Of a stretch of DNA of 64,000 nt, positions 33,290-45,130 are shown piece by piece. A program made the translations under genes and the position numbers. This DNA comes from Trichuris trichiura (taxonomy: Eukaryota; Nematoda; Enoplea; Trichinellida; Trichuridae): positions 2,182,001 to 2,246,000 of the forward strand of contig JBAJFE010000042.1 in the NCBI GenBank assembly GCA_037903355.1, in the 5' to 3' direction. Each line of letters opens with the position of its first letter. Position 1 is the first letter of the stretch. The notes under the pieces are model-generated. The model saw only the letters and a program-made list of their open reading frames with translations. It made no database searches and was not told the origin of the DNA.

Positions 33290-36200
33290 TCAAGTGCAAA
33301 CTTGTTTTCTTACAATCTGCATATCATATTCTATTGTATCCGAAGCTATCTTGAGAGGATCTTCTTTGACCAGCTTCCAGTAGCCCACGGCAAGGCCTGG
33401 TTTGTCTAGGCCGTCAAAATCGCTCAGCTTTCTATAGTGTGTAAACATAGCTATTAAATGTTCCACAGGCGTTAACATAGCTTTGTGCTGCTGAAACAAA
33501 AAGATTGAAGCGAAAATAACGGTCTTCACCCATATACTATAACGCAGCAGATGATTCACGAGCACATTAATAGCATTTAAAAATCAAATCTTATTAAAAG
33601 CTGTGGCCTCATTGATCAAGTTATCATTAAGTAAAAACGATTTATGCCAGACATTTTATTTACTATCCTCACTCCAAGAAGAATGAAAATTTCATCACTT
33701 ATTCTAATATGCTAACATGTCTGCTATCAGCACATCTGCGTTATGGCGGTTATAGTTTTGTGCCTACTAAGAAATAAAGAACTATTAGCGGTCATCTATG
33801 GCAAACACAGTCATACCAACCAAGCACAGAGTTTTGGATAAAATGTCAACGTTTAATTACTTCTACATTTCCTCCTCACGCTAAATAGATGAAAATGAAA
33901 GCAGAAGAGCTGAAGGATTAAACAGACTAATAGTACTTGAAGTACAGCTTCAATGCAAATAATGGTTAATGGAAATGCATTAGCGAAGGGACAAAATGCT
34001 TTGTAAGCTCTTCTAAACTTATTGCTATTATACGCGTAATAACAGAATTGTTTTAAAAAATTAAGTCGGGTTTCATCTCCACATTTATAAATGTAACTTG
34101 GCTATTAACTGATTAGGAATGTCAAAAAAAGACGTGGTAGATGCCAAGCATGAATGCTGATGAAACAATTAGTTGTTTACCCTTTGGCACTTTTCCAAGC
34201 ATTCCCGACACTTTTCGCTTCTTGCTGCGTATTCTTTATGAGGCATGAAATGCTTCACTGTAGTACTACTATTGAAAATGGAATAGCAGTTAGTGACAAA
34301 GCAGTGATTGACATTTTTCTTGAACGATCTGTACGCCGTGGTGAGCGCAGCCGTTTGTAAACCTGTCAATTCCGTGAGCTTCTGTCCATAAAATAATAAA
34401 AATTAATTATCCACAGTGAGCGCCAATCCCAAACGTATTAATAGCATTGTTTAAGATACTGTAGAATTGCTTTATTGCCACGAATCAGTAAGGCTTAAAA
34501 AATCTAGTTTATGCTTTCCATACTATTCTGAATTGTCTATTTACGGAAAAAACAAAGATAAGGAACCTCTTCGAAGAAATACTCCTTTATAGCAATAACC
34601 ATTAGCTAAATCGGAAAGAGAATATTCTCCTGTTAACATATTTAAGCATTTAGGAATGTAGATGTGTATCTTATTTAAACAAGGACGCAGTAGATACGCA
34701 TTATCAATAATATTTAATACTAAAACCTGCTTATTATCAGATCCTCTAAAGAAGCATTTTATAATCAATAAATAAGTTCTACAGTATAAAAAATTACTAG
34801 ATTATTCGTGATACCTAATACTATGCGACAGCGTATGTTATATACATAGAGTTCAAACTGTTTTGCAAAAGGAATAATGACAAGAATAAGATTTCATGAA
34901 TGTTCAGTATAGACTTAACCTTCACAGACACGGCTACTTGGTACATGTGAGCAACCCAACAACCCCTTAGCTTCCTGAACGTTTCTGTGCTGTATTACTT
35001 TGGTTTAAGTATAAAGGTGCCCTCTGCAGTCTTATTTTACTAATAGTACTGATAATGAAAGAGCGGTCTTTTATTGAATGAATTTACAGAGCTTTTGGAA
35101 CAACTGACGTTCTGTCAGTAGTGTGTTGAGTTCCGGCTGTTACGAACGAATGTGTTTTAACAGGGTGGTGACGGCTGATTTTCGCCATGCAAATGCTCTA
35201 CCTCAAAGCACACTATAAGAATAAAAATATCATGAAGGCGCTTTATATGAAGAGCAATAAGACCATCAACACGGATGACAGGTTCACACTTCATGAAGCA
35301 AGGTTGCTCTTAAGAGCCGCTTGTATGTGCTTCCGCGTCAGTCCACTTAAACTTATCCATTTAAGTCATCTAGCTTCGACGAAGTAACACGGACCCACCA
35401 TTCACATGGCAAAAACCAGCCATTTTCTTCTGGATTTGTAAGTGGCTTTAATTGAAGCAGCACCCTTCAGTAATTCCGTAAGCTCTGTAACTTCGCTCAA
35501 TAAAAAGGCACTCTTTCATAATCAGTCATATCAGCAGAACAAGGTCATGGACGAGACCCTCAAATATAAAGGTGAATTTCTGTTACCAAAAAAACGCTAC
35601 TCTCTACATTAGGTTAATAACATTAGGGAAGTATTAATGCAAGCGCAAAAATCCAGCGTTTAAAATATAAGTACGTATGGCACATACAGTCATCATTAGA
35701 AGGTATATAATTTCGTTCTCTCTGTTTTCGTTACTACAGCCATTAGGTTAGCGTTCTACTACAATGAAGTCTCTTCCCGCTTGCTGCTTTTGTAAGTACT
35801 TGGATAGTAATGACAATAATTAGTGCTCTATGCCCACAAGGTTAAAAGCCCAGCAGACAGAACATTGTTGCTAAGCAATGGTCTACCTGAGAGCGTGTCT
35901 GACAAATCATTTGCATGGGAGTATTTTTAGTCTATGAGTTGTTTTAACCACTTATTTCTTTTTTATATACCGTCTTTCCATGAAAGCAACGGAAGCAGGC
36001 AACACTAGCAGCGAGCGAAAGGTACAAGAGGCAGACGACAGTCAAATGGCAAATGCTGCAAGCAGACTAATTATCATATGGAGAACACGGAAAGCAGTTG
36101 TCAAGAGTCCGCATAGAACAAAACTTGATATAATTATCAGAAGAAATAAACCCAAAAAACAATTTAAGGATTAATGAATCTTATTTTTGACATTATTAAA

Positions 36201-37289
36201 AATGGTTGTTTCTGTACAAAATAATGGTCGAAAGGGAAAAGCAGATGTATTAAGTAACACTTCAAACCGCACGTTCGAGGTTGAGTAGATATTTTGAGCA
36301 TAAAACAGAAGGGAAGTTTGGTGAAAATATTCAAGTTACCGAAACTTAAAAACTTAATCTAATGGTACCGTGCATATGTGTTACTTAAGTCCAAAAAGAT
36401 TTAGTTATGTTTGAAAAGCATATTTATTGTGCTTCACTTTTCTAAACATAGTTCATTTCCAGTAACGGCTTACCAGCAGTTTCTTGAGCTCCTCGTAATC
36501 CTGAAACAATTTAAGTAAATCTTTTGAAAGCATAGTTGCATATATGAATCACACTTTCAGATGTTTAATTATTAACTACATTGCAGTTCAAACATATGAT
36601 TACTTTGATTGTATCAATGCTTATTTGCAATAACCGGCCACAGAAAATGTTTTATCTAAAAGTTTTCATCACGTAAAATATAAACAGGAAGAGCAAAGCA
36701 GCATTAACGTTTGAGCTGCAATTTTGCTGGCGCAAGTTTATTGCTGAAGTTTCATTTTTAAGTTACAGATCTGATGATCAGAAAGACATAAAATAGTGTA
36801 CAGTACGATCCTTCAAGTTTTCACGTTGCTATTAGGTCTCTCGTTAATTCTAGTTACTTGGGAAATCTTCAGGCAAATTGATTAGGTGGAGCAATTTGGA
36901 ATTTGGAAAACTTTATCAGGAAATCCCTTTCATCAGTAAAGTTAAAAAGTAGTATAAACAATATGGACATCGTTATAGGCCAATTGAAATATAACCAGTA
37001 GCGTAAGAAAGTGATTATAGTATTAGTACAAAACCGTCTGAACAATTGAAAAAAAATGCTACACTTTCTCTTACTCCGTTTTTTGCGCTAGTGAAAGGCC
37101 ATGCTTACCCGTATTTTTTGGATCTTTTCTTTCTCCTGAAAAAAGTTAACAATTAGTTTACGTAGGCAAATAGTTGAACCATTATGAGGTTTCAAACGAA
37201 TGCTCCTATTATTACACATTATAAAAGGTTATAAAATTGAATATGAGCAGCTTCAAAACTGACCAGCGTAGTTCCAGGTTCAATTGCAT
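33290..37289 (-). CDS. Small secreted six-Cys protein built with micro-exons (copy B)
   Basis: I do not recognise the family. Phase-0 exons in transcription order are 37135-37109 (27 bp, EKEKIQKIR), 36500-36474 (27 bp, DYEELKKLL), 34381-34181 (201 bp) and 33490-33290 (201 bp with stop). Each is flanked by GT and CAG/AG signals. The 201-bp exon has NHCFVTNCY and EKCRECLEKC; the last exon has LSDFDGLDKPGL, YWKLVKED and ends RKQVCT. All match copy A at 40403-42652, including six cysteines in the same spacing. A first exon at 37289-37218 (MQLNLELRW, VLKLLIFNFITFY) would supply a signal peptide, but its donor is weak and it is tentative. The micro-exons are charged and probably helical. A secreted protein with three disulfides is the simplest reading. 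Confidence 0.62.
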
Positions 37290-40200
37290 AGTATCTCAGG
37301 CTGAAATTTACGTTTATTCTGCACAGTGCTCATAATTGACTCACTTTGTTACTGATATAAAGATGTGACCAAGTGACTTCATTAGTGTAAATGGACAAAA
37401 GCTGCAAAGTGTTTAACGAATCAGTCACTTTAACGTAAACAGGAAAGAGTCTCATACTGGCATGACTTTCACATCATTCTATGATAAATATTTAATATAA
37501 AGAGGTGCGAACCGCCTCCGTTCAAAGGGATACCAAAATTTGAGGGCTCCAATCCATATCTTATTACTCTATGACGTCATAACTTTAAATAGATCTGGTA
37601 ATTTGATAAGAAACAATAGCACTAATGGAAACGAACTGTCGCTGCGCTGGCACGAAGTCAACTCAGTCCAAACGGCAGCTGTTTAAAGGGAAACCCAAGA
37701 ATTTCAGTTTCATGCAAAATTATCACACGATTCACCGTACATAAATTCAGATGTCTCTCTCATCATCAAAGCGTATTTTAAAATTTTGTTAAATTGTTCT
37801 TCGCGTGATTAATACTTCTTATTCCTCAGCTCCAGGTTGAATCCTTAAGGTTCTAAAGGGCGGCCGTTGTTCGTCTAATAAGAGGCAGGAGAGTTACAAG
37901 AAAGGAGGCTTTTGCTCACCTGTGTGGATAAGTATAAACTTGTTGAAAGTTTTACTTCAGAAATGCAAATAAAGGAGTGTTATCTACTTTTCTTCATCTC
38001 ATGTGGTCTAGCACTTACTGAAGTAAAGATAGAAGCGCAAGTAGGCAAGCAAAGCCAACTGAAGAGAAGAATGATCATACTGAATGCCAACGGACGCTTA
38101 GTTACTCAGTGCGCTCGTTTAAGTATATAATCAGAAATCTGTGGAGTATTCTGGAAGCTATGCGCAAGGCTACCGATTGAAAAGCTGACAGGGTAACAGT
38201 AATGATTATTTGCATTGCGTTGGACTATCCATCCTACATTACGTATTCTGTATGACGCGTTTGACGACTGCTGGCCTAAGTAAATAAAAATCATTTAATA
38301 ACAATGAGCACGAGATTGTTTCGCTGTACATGCATTTTTAATGGCTGAACACGTTAAAATTAATGTATCCTGTTCCATGTTCGCTACATGTTATGTATAT
38401 GATCTTTACCGCCCAAGATGATATTCTATTTACCAAACCAATACTTGCTCATCACTCGGCCAATGGTCTTCGCGTGACCCTAACAATCATTAGGGAAGGG
38501 GGTTGATTAGTAGATGCGCAACTGTCGGTCACGGTGAAAAGAAGCTACTTTCATCTGCTTTGTTTCAACGAAGTAAAGACTTGCTTTTCGTTCAAGCGTG
38601 TGAAACTACTCTATATTCACTTCAATTGACTGAGAGAAGTACTAAACACAGAATAAAGTACGTTCTCAAGCCGGAATTTCATTACGGTGGTTTCAGAAAA
38701 ATTTTATGCCTCTCGCCTTGTCGCGTTCAAGCGCTTACACCGGTAGGATGTGTCTGGTTGCTGTCACGAAAAACTATTTCCCTTAATAGGGTACTGATCA
38801 GTGAGCAAAAGCAATCAATCCATAAAGTTTATCATTAAAATTCAATTGAACAGAATGTAATGAGCGATTTTACAAAAAAACTTCTTGTTTCTTCCACTGC
38901 CACACTGGGATGCGATTCGTCAGATTCGCTGTTTAAATCTAATGTATTTCAATCTGCAATGTACTGTGTCTTTTCTCCAACTTGACTGCTTGCAGCGGTG
39001 GCCAGATTTAGAAAGAGTGGCTATAGAAAAATCGCTTACACGGCAACCTTTCTTCTTCAATTAATTTACCTGATTGCATTAGTGTTGGAAAGAGATTTTC
39101 TCACTCGGTTAAAGGGGCCTGATATGTTTTGCTGAAAAAATAGAAATGCAAAGCTGTGCTGAGGAGAGAGGATAGCAAGCAGAGGTAGAAGGACTCCATC
39201 AACGTGACAGAAGAGATGGTGACGGCACCAGCAGTAGTGAAACATACGGCCAACTGTTTCCTGTCTGGTGAAAACTACAACCTAAACGATTTTGCCAGAA
39301 AGCTAATTTCAACTTCCCAAAGATCAAAGAGACGATTTACGTTTAGCAAAAAATCAGCAGAGACGAGAAGGTAAAAGGCGAGCGAAATATAATCAGTATT
39401 GAGACTTTTGACTCGATGTTGCACCCCCATTGCTGATCCATCTGATACATGCATAGAAAGACTATGAAGCCGGTGCGATTGAGTTCGTTTTATCCCCCTG
39501 CCGGCCTTTGGTCAGCGCTGCACGTACCTAACCATCAGTAGGTCGCTTAGAACAGTATTAAGCAATAAAACTAACTTTCGGTGGGGCACCATAGGACAAG
39601 ACCTCATGATTGAATGAACATGGAATTTTTAATTAGCAAAATACGATATACGTCATCTTTCTGACATGGAAACGCATGGATTCTTTAGGAAATGTTACAT
39701 GTTACATGTTACAATTAATTTTAATAGCTCTGCTTTTGTTTACCTGTTTGTCATTGAAGATGGAGCTATTGAGTGCACTGATTTGTCCGTTCAATAAGTT
39801 GCACACACACGGTTACAGCGAAACTATGCACTATTGATAGTAATATCTAACTAGTTGGGTAACGTTTCTCGTGACTTGAAATGTGTAAAATGACAAGTAA
39901 TTACCTTGTTAAACGGCGGGATAAAAGAACGTGAAGACAAAACTCAAACACTTGATTGCTTAAACAGTTTTCCTGCTACAAGCGCGAAACTTTGTCTTTT
40001 GTTTTGCTGTGAAGCAAGGTCTAGAAATTAAGAGTTCTTGCTGGCAAAATAAAATTTTCTGTGCTTCCATTTCACAAGGCGTTCAAGCTGTGTATGGTAA
40101 TTGTAGGTTGCTCTGATGAACAGCTAGAGATGGCGTTTTGCACAAAAGCAATGCATATGAGATAAAACTGCCAGATAATCAACAGTTTCTGTGCAAAAAA

Positions 40201-40402
40201 AATCTACAGCTGAGACGTCAACGAATGGAAAAAATACCTAGATGAGCGGGATGCATTGAAAATGACGGTGTTGAAACGTTGCTCCATTTGTGCCTTCTAC
40301 GGCACTGTTGTTTTATTAATTGCTGAATGATTTTAACTTTTCATTGAGCAGCAGTTCGTTTATTTCATCTAGTCATCACATTGCATCAGAGTAATCAGCA
40401 GC
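37290..40402. other. Spacer between the two six-Cys genes
   Basis: No gene is supported. A plus-strand open frame at 38503-38838 and a smaller one starting at 39214 show no domain. TGACGTCA occurs near 37573 and an AT-rich TATA-like stretch near 37480-37496, which could be promoter elements of copy B. Confidence 0.4.
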
Positions 40403-42652
40403 TTAGACACAAGTTTGTTCTCTCATAATTTTAAGCTCATTTTGTACTTTAACTGGCCCTATGCCGAAAATATCGTTCTTATGTTCCTTCCAGTACAACA
40501 AACCAAGTTCTGGTCTTCCCATTCCATCGAAGTCATCCAAGTTGTTGTAATGCTCGTACTTCGCCATTAGGTTTCCCACAGAGGTGAGTTCATCCTTATA
40601 CAACTGAAATGGAAAGCATTAAGCAGAAGCAACTTCACAGCACTTGCTATTGCAAAGCTAAGACGCAGTTGCTATACAATCTATTGGTTGTGTAAAGATA
40701 AGAAAGATGCTGAAATAAATTTTTAGTACTGGAATCAATCTGTCCAATGACATAATCTATCAGTTTACTTTGCGCCTTCTGTTCAAGCGAGAGCAGATAT
40801 TCTTTTCGGTTCTGTAAGGTAGCCAAATAAACTTCCCCTGCGTTTATTCTAGGCAGTAAGAGAAAGAGTCTATCAGTGCTACTTCAGGTATATTAACGCC
40901 ACTGTAAAAGGACAGAACATTTGCAAAGTAACAAACATAACGGAGCAAAACGGGCATCTTTGCCAAGAGAAATGAACAAAAGCCATGAACAGAAAATGCC
41001 AATGGATTATATCAGCTAAACCCCAAAAGTTAGTTTGATCAGAAAAGCAAAAGAGTAGCCAACTGTTTATCTTGCTTGCCCTATGCGCAAGTGTAAGCTT
41101 AAACAAAATCGTAACAAAATTTTACCAGTCAGGAAGATGGGTTAAGGTTTAGACTGAAAGCTTTGGGCAAAACTTTGTTGACTGAAATAATGGGACCAAG
41201 TCGTAACAATAAACAATACATAAAATGGGAAAATATGTATATATTGACAAATGAACGTTTACTTGTCATTCCACAAAGAGAGATAATTTTTTAAAAGTGC
41301 TAAACCTGTAGAATCTAATTTAGACTGACAATTATACCGAACTGTGTCCAATCTGCAGACACTGAAGGCAGGCAAAGACAATTCCTGAAAGCTACATCGA
41401 ATCAAATTTTTTGCAACAACCTAACGGTTCACCTCCCTATATGTGTACGGTTAGAACATACCCATCCGTTACAAAAGGTTATAACTCCATATTTGATAAG
41501 TAGAGAACAATCAAAATAAAGTATTTTGAATTTCAGCCTTACATCTTGGCATCCTCCCATGCATGTTCGGCATTTGGAGCGCGCATCAGCATATTCAACT
41601 GCATTCAGGTCTTTTCTTGCTACCTTAGGTTTCGTTTGGTAATAGCATTTCTTCGCAAAGCATTTACTCGTCTTTTCTTTAAAAGTCAGGTAAACTTCAG
41701 AAAGCGTGACCATTTCTGAGTCCGATAGTTTCACATAATTCTGTCCGTAAAAAAACAGCGTTTTATCAATCTGTTGACCAGATATTTAGCAACGTGCTGT
41801 TGCAATAAAAGTGATAGGAATTCGTTACAAAGAACGAGCCGGCGCTAACTGATTTTTGAAAATTGCCATAAGCTTTAAAATGATTTCTCGGACAGAAAGA
41901 GATTATACCCTGCATGAAAAATGACCAGGATTGTAAAGGGCTACCATTTTCCACGCAAAAATTATTATGCAATTCTGTTCTTAGCAATGATACTAGCAAC
42001 CTGCTACTTTTGAAGTTTTGAAGCAGGAAACATGCGGACCTATTTAATTTTAAACAAGCCCTTTTTTCTCTTTCATCATAATTGCCTTTCTGTCAAGATA
42101 TTAATACGAGACATCGTTCACAATTTAAGAGACAAAATTACCTGGACTTCTTGAAGCTGCTTGGTGAACTGAAACAAAAAGGTATGAAGTCATGAAAAGC
42201 AAAACGTTAAGCGAATGTAACTCAAATATCGATGTACGCATAAAACATAAGTTACTATACAACTTAAAGCTCCGCCGCACCAATTTGTAGGGGTAACTTT
42301 CAAAATATAAGCAACTGTGCGTTTCTTCAGCCAAGATGAAAACTATATAGGATACTTTATTCAAGGGAGACAAATCAGTGAGTATAATTCTATCCAGAGA
42401 GTTATAGCCAACGTTAAAAGCCATGACTCGAATACATTTCAGGTAGACTTGCATAGGCAAAATATGAATGAAATATACATCTCGGTAAACCTATTTTTTT
42501 ACCTACGTGAACTAGCGGTTTAAAAGTATGTTTGAAGGATATTTTCAAGACCACTTAGGTTAGTAAATTCGAGAATCCCTTTTACGTACGTCTATTGAAC
42601 GGTTATGTGTGCTGCCGAAAAGTGTGACTAACACAAGTAGAAGTATCATCAT
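40403..42652 (-). CDS. Small secreted six-Cys protein built with micro-exons (copy A)
   Basis: Four phase-0 exons give 162 aa. They are 42652-42590 (63 bp, signal peptide MMILLLVLVTLFGSTHN then donor gtacgt), 42168-42142 (27 bp, FTKQLQEVQ), 41740-41543 (198 bp) and 40603-40403 (201 bp with stop). The third exon carries SKCFAKKCYYQ and SKCRTCMGGCQ; the last carries NLDDFDGMGRPELGLLYW and ends REQTCV. The mature protein has six cysteines, probably three disulfides, and no membrane segment. Copy B at 33290-37289 shares exon order, exon sizes and cysteine spacing, at low sequence identity. An extra open segment at 40811-40647 after a good acceptor might be an alternative last exon. No known family comes to mind; because all exons are multiples of three, exon skipping would keep the frame. 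Confidence 0.72.
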
Positions 42653-43540
42653 TTTGTGTCTGGCAGGACTGACCGCGACCAGTATTTTAAGTATGTAATC
42701 CGACACGCCAGAGGTTGTTATCGAAAGCAGCAGGTGTCATCTTTTTTTAAGGTGGGCAGTAGTGCTGACATTGGGGCTTCACGTTGGGAAGCAGTTTTCA
42801 CAGAAGTTTTCCATTCCATCTTTCACACTATGTTACAAAGTAAATAGAATTATTAGCCTGAACGGTGCGTAGAGGATTCTAGTAAAATGTCACCATTTGC
42901 TTTGTCCTTCAGCGTTACTTTAACGCGTGATAGGATTAAAAATTTACTTTTTTCTTAATAGCTTCGATTCAGCTGATCGTTTCATTAGAAATTCAATTCT
43001 TGAAGCATGCATGATGAAAACAAATAGATCTGAATTGGTCTTATGTTGATACAGAAAGTCAATACTCCTTGTCGCCCATTACTCAGTTAGAATGAATGCT
43101 GCGAAGAAGTTTGCTCACATTTTAAAAAGCAATGAAACGTAGCAACAAGCATTAAAGTGTGCTACTCGTGAAAATGTTTGACTTAACAGAAAGAACGTTG
43201 CCGTGTGTGGCCCTATTTTTGGCAGAAATGTTGCAAGACTCCAGAAATGAACTAAAGTATATTGAAAATTACGTTAGAAACAGAAGAAGCAACATGTTGA
43301 ATCACAGCTGCTCCACAGTACATTATGGCAGCATGGCAGCTGGCTATAGACGTACTGCAATGACAATTCGCTAGCAGTACCTTACGAAATCTGCATGATA
43401 GCGTAGTACGTCGCTGGCAAGTTGTACGTTAAAAATCTACCTGCTGTTGAGATGGTGCTGTAGCACAAATGTTAAAATATTTGTTAAAACGGGTACAGGA
43501 CAACACACCGCCAGGAAAACTCGCCACGAGGACAACTCGC

Positions 43541-43972
43541 TGCGGCTGGTTCTGTTCTTCTTTAGTTTTTGTTACGACCGGTTTGACGCGGCTATGACGG
43601 AAAGTGAATGCGATCTTCAGTTAGACTTGTTGCGCTGTTACAAGGTACAACATTTCGCATATGCCAAGTAGAAACAGGGGAAGAAAAACGTAGTTACTCA
43701 TGCTTGGGCCCTTGTGCTGCTGCGCATAAAAATTGCCCAGTATAAAGGGAGCAAGCTACTAAAAGACATTAGATATGAATTTCAGCAGATGGACTGATTC
43801 ACCTAACAAGCAAGAACAACTACGTTTTTCTTCCCCTATTTCCACTTGGCATAAGCAAAATGTTGTACCTTGTAACAACGCACAAAGTCAAACTGAAGTC
43901 TGCATTCGCTTACCGTCATAGTGGCGTCAAAACGGCCGTAAAAAAATAAAGAAGAACAGAGCCAGCCGCGGC
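43541..43972. repeat. Foldback element with ~155-bp imperfect inverted arms
   Basis: The left arm (43541-43695) and right arm (43818-43972) are reverse complements with scattered mismatches, for example GGTTCTGTTCTTCTTTA against TAAAGAAGAACAGAGCC. The spacer is about 120 bp. Weaker matching continues outward through CGCCACGAGGACAACTCGC-like words to about 43483 and 44056. It has no coding capacity and is probably a MITE-like or foldback transposon. Confidence 0.85.
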
Positions 43973-44163
43973 TAGTTGGTGTCAAACAGTTCGCCGCGGC
44001 TACTGCGCGACGGTGAGTTGATGGCGGCGAATTGTCCGTGACAGTGTTAAAACGTAAGACCTCAGTTTAATAAAAGAAAAACGGATTCCTGACAGCTTCA
44101 CGCTTACTAACCAGTAAACATCATCAACTCGCTGGCCTCGAGATTAATGAACATGGGTTATAT

Positions 44164-45122
44164 CAGTGTTTCCCAACCCTTTTGGAGCCAGGGCCCCCTT
44201 TCGCGACCTTCAACTTGCCAGGGCCCCCTTCATTCTCCCCAACGTAATTCTCCTGCTTCTGTTATCCTCAGGTGCGCCTACTGTGGTTACGTTGTTGTGA
44301 ATTTGTACAAGCAGTTCAACACCTGAAACAGGCTGCAGAATGTAGAATTGACTTCGCTGCCTACCGTGTATGCCAAAGAAAAACAGTTAAGCCGGGTCGT
44401 CATTAAAAACCTTATTAACCTGCGGATCTTGTCAGCCGCAAGTAGGACCCCATCTTTTGCGCTGTGAAAGTTGAGTGTGCGATCAATGGCTGGAGAACCT
44501 GGCGATGCGAAGTCAACGATGAATTTCTTTTCTACACTAGAGCGAAATGGTTAGTAAGGAAGCCGGCTGCCATATACGGCGAAAGCTCCTTAACGATATT
44601 CGAAACCGTTAACGCCTTTAATTCTTTAGTTGGCACTGAAGGCGTTCTTTTCGTATTGCTGGACTTAAGCCGGCTAATTGCAGATCAGGGAGCCGTCAGA
44701 ATACAAGCGCCGCATTGGGTTTCCTTTACCTCAATTTTTTGGGCTGTTAGCAATGGTAGCGCAATATGTAAGTCAGGCTGGGATGCTGTTCTCAGGGCTG
44801 CGCAACACTGAATCTAAATCTAATATTTCCTCAGAGCAAGACGACAGTCGCTTGATCTTACCTCAATGTGACGACTGGGTATGGTGCAGTGCTACTAATT
44901 TATCCACGTCCGGCTCGATAGTCGTCAGAAGTAACCTCAGGTCGCCTCGCCTCGCTATCCTGAACGGCACATCGCTCTCGCCGTGCGGCACTGACTACCA
45001 GGGATCCCCTGAGGCCCTCCTAAGCTCCCAGGGACCCCCTAAACCCCAAATTCTTCTCAGGGCCCCCTTCAAGTTTTCCAGGGCACCTAAGGGGCCCCTG
45101 GGACCCCATTTGGGAATCACTG
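44164..45122. mobile_element. Non-autonomous hAT transposon, 959 bp, with perfect 8-bp TSD
   Basis: The element starts CAGTGTTTCCCAACCC and ends TTGGGAATCACTG, hAT-type terminal repeats. The flanks are GGTTATAT at 44156-44163 and again at 45123-45130, an exact 8-bp target-site duplication diagnostic of hAT insertion. Subterminal C-rich words (CCAGGGCCCCCTT) are repeated near both ends. Open frames at 44464-44811 and 44678-45154 show no transposase motif, so the copy seems to depend on an outside transposase. The exact TSD suggests a fairly recent insertion. Confidence 0.93.
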
Positions 45123-45130
45123 GGTTATAT

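Noticed and set aside
34541..34768. 75-codon minus-strand open frame in copy B intron
   Set aside because: AT-rich, no flanking splice signals in phase 0, no match in copy A or in any family I know.
39214..39372. Short plus-strand ORF starting MVTAPAVVKHTANC
   Set aside because: No domain, no splice partner and no regulatory context; chance is likely at this length.
42247..42355. Possible 45-bp phase-0 micro-exon (FSSWLKKRTVAYILK) in copy A of the six-Cys genes
   Set aside because: The acceptor TATATAG is fair, but the donor GTTACC is poor and copy B has no counterpart.
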